A DNA stretch of 64,000 nt, taken from positions 2,972,001 through 3,036,000 of the forward strand of contig CP097899.1 of assembly GCA_023639215.1 (NCBI GenBank), written 5' to 3'. The translations under genes and the position numbers were made by a program. Positions 60,763 to 64,000 of this stretch are shown here, in pieces; positions within the stretch are counted from its first letter, which is position 1; each line of letters begins with the position of its first letter. Origin of the DNA: Candidatus Pristimantibacillus lignocellulolyticus. Lineage in GTDB: Bacteria; Bacillota; Bacilli; Paenibacillales; Paenibacillaceae. The notes below the pieces were generated by a model, which saw nothing but the letters and a program-made list of their open reading frames with translations, did no database searches and was not told the DNA's origin.

Positions 60763-61455
60763 ATGGCTTTAATTCATATCACAGGCAAATCATATGAATT
60801 AATTATCGAAAATCGTAGCGGTTGGAATGTCGAAGCTTTTCGTAATCGATACAGTGAAGTATTAGAACGATATGATTATATCGTTGGAGATTGGGGCTAT
60901 AATCAGCTTAGACTTAAAGGTTTTTTTCGAGATGGCCATCAAAAAGCAACGAAAGATTCTACATTCTCCTATGCTACGGATTACATCAATGAATATTGTA
61001 ATTTCGGTTGTGCATATTTTGTTTTAGAGAAAAAAATAGATGTATCAACTGAGCGAAATGAAGAAGATATTTATATTGATGAATTAGAAATTATTACTGA
61101 TGAACCTACAAATAATGAAGAGAAATCTGTAACAGTGTCTTCAACAGGTACGGAGGGTAAATCTTCTAACCAAGAACATAGAAGAAAACCATCTCATAAA
61201 TCGAATGATACTGGTGTGGAGAAATATTTTGAGAAGTCGAGTGAAAAGAGTAAGCAACGTAATGGCAACCGACAAAACTTGAAAGTTCATGCTGAAGATA
61301 ATTCAGGTGCTAAGACGGAAGGGAAGAAGGAAAGTAGACCTGACGGTAAACAAAAGCGTAAAGAGCATTACTACCGTAAAGGAAACCGTTCCCAAGATAA
61401 AAAAGTAAAAGCCAATAAATCGCAGTCGGAGCAACTATCGACTGTATCAGAATAA
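60763..61455 (+). CDS. yutD: YutD family protein with long charged tail
   Basis: 230 residues. The first ~100 are the YutD domain (SYELIIENRSGWNVEAFRNR, YDYIVGDWGYNQLRLKGFF, DYINEYCNFGCAYFVLEKK). The rest (about 100-230) is low-complexity, rich in Lys, Glu, Ser and Asn and likely disordered; Bacillus YutD lacks such a long tail. The role is unknown; it is linked to lipA by position across Bacilli. GGAAGAGGTG sets ATG 60763; the frame open from 60721 overlaps lipA. Confidence 0.86.
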   Translation: MALIHITGKSYELIIENRSGWNVEAFRNRYSEVLERYDYIVGDWGYNQLRLKGFFRDGHQKATKDSTFSYATDYINEYCNFGCAYFVLEKKIDVSTERNEEDIYIDELEIITDEPTNNEEKSVTVSSTGTEGKSSNQEHRRKPSHKSNDTGVEKYFEKSSEKSKQRNGNRQNLKVHAEDNSGAKTEGKKESRPDGKQKRKEHYYRKGNRSQDKKVKANKSQSEQLSTVSE

Positions 61456-61459
61456 CGAA

Positions 61460-61526
61460 AAGAGCTGTAATAACTAGTTAGGATTGTTTAACAGTCCTGG
61501 CTAATTGTTACAGCTCTTATTTGTTT
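61460..61526 (+). terminator. Terminator of lipA-yutD
   Basis: AAGAGCTGTAA (61460-61470) pairs with TTACAGCTCTT (61508-61518), with an inner partial stem and a following ATTTG. Confidence 0.75.
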
Positions 61527-61528
61527 CA

Positions 61529-61647
61529 TTCTACAATAGTATTTATTAGTTTCCGAGGATACCGATGGACAAATTCTATTTGGCGATAAAACCTACCTTA
61601 TAAACGCGGTCGCTCACCTTGGTTTGCCTCGATAGAGGTTTTCTCAT
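61529..61647. repeat. ~120-bp direct repeat, copy 1 (downstream of nadK)
   Basis: Shares long identical runs with 62473-62594, such as GGACAAATT, ACCTTATAAACGCGGTCGCT and TTTTCTCAT. Its last bases contain the nadK stop codon (61644-61646). Not T-rich, so not a simple terminator. Confidence 0.8.
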
Positions 61648-62444
61648 GTAATGGAATCTATACCAATGAAAGCATTACGTACTCGATTCCAGAATGGAAA
61701 TGGACGGTATCGTGCAAATTGAACTTTTTGGTCTGAAACGAAGCATTTGATTGATACAACATCATTAAACATCGTGCTGACATGATCAACACTTACTTGA
61801 ACGCGCTGTTGCTTCATACTTATAATATCGCAATAATGATGTTTAGGTAATAATACGGAAGAGCCTAATGTGCGATAGACGAGATTATTGATCGATGCAA
61901 GTTCGGTAATTTGTAAAGATTCAATGGAAGGATGAACAATTGAACCACCTAAGCTCTTATTATATGCCGTACTGCCTGAAGGGGTAGAAATGACAATCCC
62001 ATCACCACGAAACATTTCAAATTGTTCCCCATTAATGTTCACTTGAGCAACCATCGTATTATCAACACTTTTCAAGGTGAATTCATTTAGTGCAGAATAA
62101 TGAAAGGTGCCAGACTTTGTAACAAGTTCAATATTGGCGATCGGGTATTTCACAATAGTAGGTTCAATGCTACACATTTTCTCTAATAACAGTTCAAGTT
62201 CATCGGCTTTCCAATCAGCATAAAAACCAAGATGTCCAGTATGAACGCCAACGAAAGAAATATGATCAATTTGTGAAATGTATTTATGGAAAGCTTTCAA
62301 CAGAGTTCCATCTCCGCCGATAGATATCACTATATTAGGTTCTTGTTGATTGTGCTGAAGACCTTTACTGTTGGCGTGTTGGATGAATTGATTAGCTAGT
62401 TGCTTCGATAGTGAATCTCCACGGTCAATAACAGCGTATTTCAA
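61644..62444 (-). CDS. nadK: NAD kinase
   Basis: 266 residues. Phosphorylates NAD+ to NADP+. The catalytic GGDGTLL motif is at 43-49, followed by FVGVHTGHLGFYADW, ALNEFTLKS (NE/D motif) and GDGIVISTPSGSTAYNKSLGG (the glycine-rich conserved motif II). Length and order are those of the short Gram-positive NadK (PpnK). It is flanked on both sides by copies of a ~120-bp repeat. Confidence 0.95.
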   Translation of the reverse strand: MKYAVIDRGDSLSKQLANQFIQHANSKGLQHNQQEPNIVISIGGDGTLLKAFHKYISQIDHISFVGVHTGHLGFYADWKADELELLLEKMCSIEPTIVKYPIANIELVTKSGTFHYSALNEFTLKSVDNTMVAQVNINGEQFEMFRGDGIVISTPSGSTAYNKSLGGSIVHPSIESLQITELASINNLVYRTLGSSVLLPKHHYCDIISMKQQRVQVSVDHVSTMFNDVVSIKCFVSDQKVQFARYRPFPFWNRVRNAFIGIDSIT

Positions 62445-62472
62445 AATGATAAACCCCTTTGCAAGTTCCTTA

Positions 62473-62594
62473 TTCTACCACAATGTTATTTATTAATTTC
62501 TGAGCATAGCGAAGGACAAATTATATTTGGCGAAAAAGCTACCTTATAAACGCGGTCGCTTATCCTTGAATTGCCTCGGTAAAGATTTTCTCAT
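62473..62594. repeat. ~120-bp direct repeat, copy 2 (between nadK and ylbJ)
   Basis: In the same orientation as copy 1 and about three-quarters identical by eye. It lies 29 bp upstream of nadK and about 40 bp downstream of ylbJ on the transcribed strand. Confidence 0.8.
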
Positions 62595-62634
62595 ATTGAG
62601 CATAGCCCAAAAATGAAGTTTGTTCAAGCGTTGA

Positions 62635-63720
62635 TCATGCTGCTGGACCAAGCCAACCCCAAAGTATATATAGAAGTATTACTGACAGTATAGCATGAAT
62701 GAGTCGCGATAATAAAAAGGGCATATAGCGAATGGGGGTATGGCTAAGTAAACTAGCAACTTGTGCATGAACAGATAAACCACCCCATGACAGAATGGCA
62801 ACAGCAATGGCAGCTTGATGCTGCAAAGACAAGCTAATTAGGCTAGATTGTTGAGCGCCGAGCGTGACTTCAAATAATCCAGGGACAATGGCTTCTGCTG
62901 CACTGCTTGAAATTCCAAACCATTGAAAGATATGTTGAAGTGTAATAATCAACATATGTAGAATATGACCTTCAGTCAGTAGTCCAAGGACAACTGAAAA
63001 AAATACCACTAATCCACCCACGACAATCATGAGTCTAAGCGCAGATTGAATCGCTTGTTGCAAAATGACCGAAAATGGTCTTCCATCCATAAGTCTTGCT
63101 TGATGCATGGCTAGTAATGCAGTATATAGTTTAGATTGTCTATAATTGGAAATACTTGAAGTAGAAGCATGCGGTAGCTCCGATTGTTCAAGCTTCTCTG
63201 CCTTAATGTCATGAAATCTCATTAATAACCCAATGAGAAAAGCGCCACTATAATGAGACACCGCTAATATAAGTGCAAGCTCGCTATTATGGAAAAATCC
63301 AATGGATACAGCACCAATGAGAAAGATAGGGTCAGAAGAAGTTGTGAAAGCGACTAGACGTTCCCCTTCACGACGATTTAATAAACCTTGATCCCATAAC
63401 TGAGCGGTTATACGCGCACCAACAGGATAGCCAGAAATATAGCCTAACGTAATAACGAATCCACCGATTCCTGGTAAGCGAAATAACGGACGCATAAATG
63501 GATCGAGTATTTTTCCGAAAAAGTGAACGAGGCCGAATCCGATCATCAATTCAGAAAATACAAAAAAGGGAAACAAAGCAGGAAATAACACTTCCCACCA
63601 AATGGCAACCCCTCGAAGTGCTGAGTCAAGAGTTACATTCGGGAAAATAATCATGAATGCTAATATTATTGTAGCCAAATAGGCTGTAATGGAAAGAGGA
63701 TGAAGCATCGTTTTGATCAT
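62635..63720 (-). CDS. ylbJ: Sporulation integral membrane protein YlbJ
   Basis: 361 residues, mostly hydrophobic with about eight helices. YlbJ features are WWEVLFPALFPFFVFSELMIGFG, GYISGYPVGARITAQL, LVAFTTSSDPIFLIGAVSIGFF and the two nucleoside-recognition (Gate) regions. In Bacillus it is made in the mother cell under sigma-E and is needed for cortex formation. It starts at ATG 63720 after AGGATG. Confidence 0.92.
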   Translation of the reverse strand: MIKTMLHPLSITAYLATIILAFMIIFPNVTLDSALRGVAIWWEVLFPALFPFFVFSELMIGFGLVHFFGKILDPFMRPLFRLPGIGGFVITLGYISGYPVGARITAQLWDQGLLNRREGERLVAFTTSSDPIFLIGAVSIGFFHNSELALILAVSHYSGAFLIGLLMRFHDIKAEKLEQSELPHASTSSISNYRQSKLYTALLAMHQARLMDGRPFSVILQQAIQSALRLMIVVGGLVVFFSVVLGLLTEGHILHMLIITLQHIFQWFGISSSAAEAIVPGLFEVTLGAQQSSLISLSLQHQAAIAVAILSWGGLSVHAQVASLLSHTPIRYMPFLLSRLIHAILSVILLYILWGWLGPAA

Positions 63721-63898
63721 AAATTGTCATCCTAACACATTTTTTTTTGCTGCTACTTGAAGTATATGAAATGAGATGTACAAGCATAACAAAAAAAGAA
63801 ATATAAATATCTAGCAAACGGTTACATTATTGGAACTATATCGCATACAATGTGATATAATAACAGTAAGAGAATAGTGAAATGATGGAGTGATGATT

Positions 63899-63997
63899 AT
63901 GAGTTTTCTTGCAGGAATTCTTGTATGCGCCTTTGTGTATGTAATCAGAGAAGCAATATCCACACCAGCTAATTCGAAGGACTATGACTACAAATAG
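63899..63997 (+). CDS. Small membrane peptide of 32 residues
   Basis: Starts MSFLAGILVCAFVYVIREA and ends KDYDYK. A ribosome binding site GGAG is 8 bases before ATG 63899. One short hydrophobic helix followed by a polar tail. Its family is not known; the good start signals and a complete frame ending 3 bp before the window edge support it. Confidence 0.5.
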   Translation: MSFLAGILVCAFVYVIREAISTPANSKDYDYK

Positions 63998-64000
63998 TGG

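Overview
The window looks like chromosomal DNA of an AT-rich (roughly 38% G+C by eye), endospore-forming Firmicute, most likely of the Paenibacillaceae (Paenibacillus/Cohnella type). The evidence is sporulation-specific genes (sspI, yunB, ylbJ), Bacillus-type neighbourhoods (sspI next to a YsgA-like methylase; yunB-lytH-lipA-yutD; an Lrp regulator before a split ChrA pair), strong GGAGG ribosome binding sites and U-rich hairpin terminators. No rRNA, tRNA, CRISPR array or complete insertion sequence was seen.

Layout: 1-2926 holds the 3' part of zwf and prfC. 2998-7566 is a LacI / Gfo-Idh-MocA / ThuA / Gfo-Idh-MocA sugar operon whose two leaders (before lacI and before thuA) are filled with related ~65-bp repeats. 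7899-10402 is a coupled PLP-fold III enzyme and FAD sugar-lactone oxidase. 10581-13026 carries a lone PhnM-like amidohydrolase, sspI and an rRNA/tRNA methylase. 13391-19307 has an HD-GYP protein, an AraC regulator divergent from a GH3 glucosidase, a SAM methyltransferase and a P-loop kinase.

An ECF sigma gene (19477-19983) breaks off inside region 4, and from there to about 34.9 kb lies an accessory defence island: a long cytosine-5 DNA methyltransferase; a decayed IS1182-type transposase; a leftward unit of DUF1413-like protein, two more cytosine-5 methyltransferases and an HNH nuclease; and a divergent rightward operon of GHKL (paraMORC-like) ATPase, Z1 helicase-like ATPase, PD-(D/E)XK protein and AIPR protein. 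The island fits the general class of restriction-like systems that combine GHKL ATPases, Z1 proteins and nucleases, but with three different methyltransferases and an HNH partner. It ends in about 0.9 kb of gene-less DNA carrying two long perfect inverted repeats.

From recD2 (34913) to the end is ordinary chromosome: nirB-nirD-nitrite channel with tandem Rex/FNR-like palindromes in the leader, an Ecs-type ABC transporter, metE, a PucR regulator, an Lrp-ChrA-ChrA operon, GNAT, map, a UvrD-type helicase, a FetAB-type transporter whose ATPase gene has an in-frame TGA, a TIM-barrel isomerase, yunB, a LytH-type peptidase, lipA, yutD, nadK and ylbJ. Two intergenic repeat families occur here: a composite palindromic element near 55.6-58.5 kb and a ~120-bp direct repeat on both sides of nadK.
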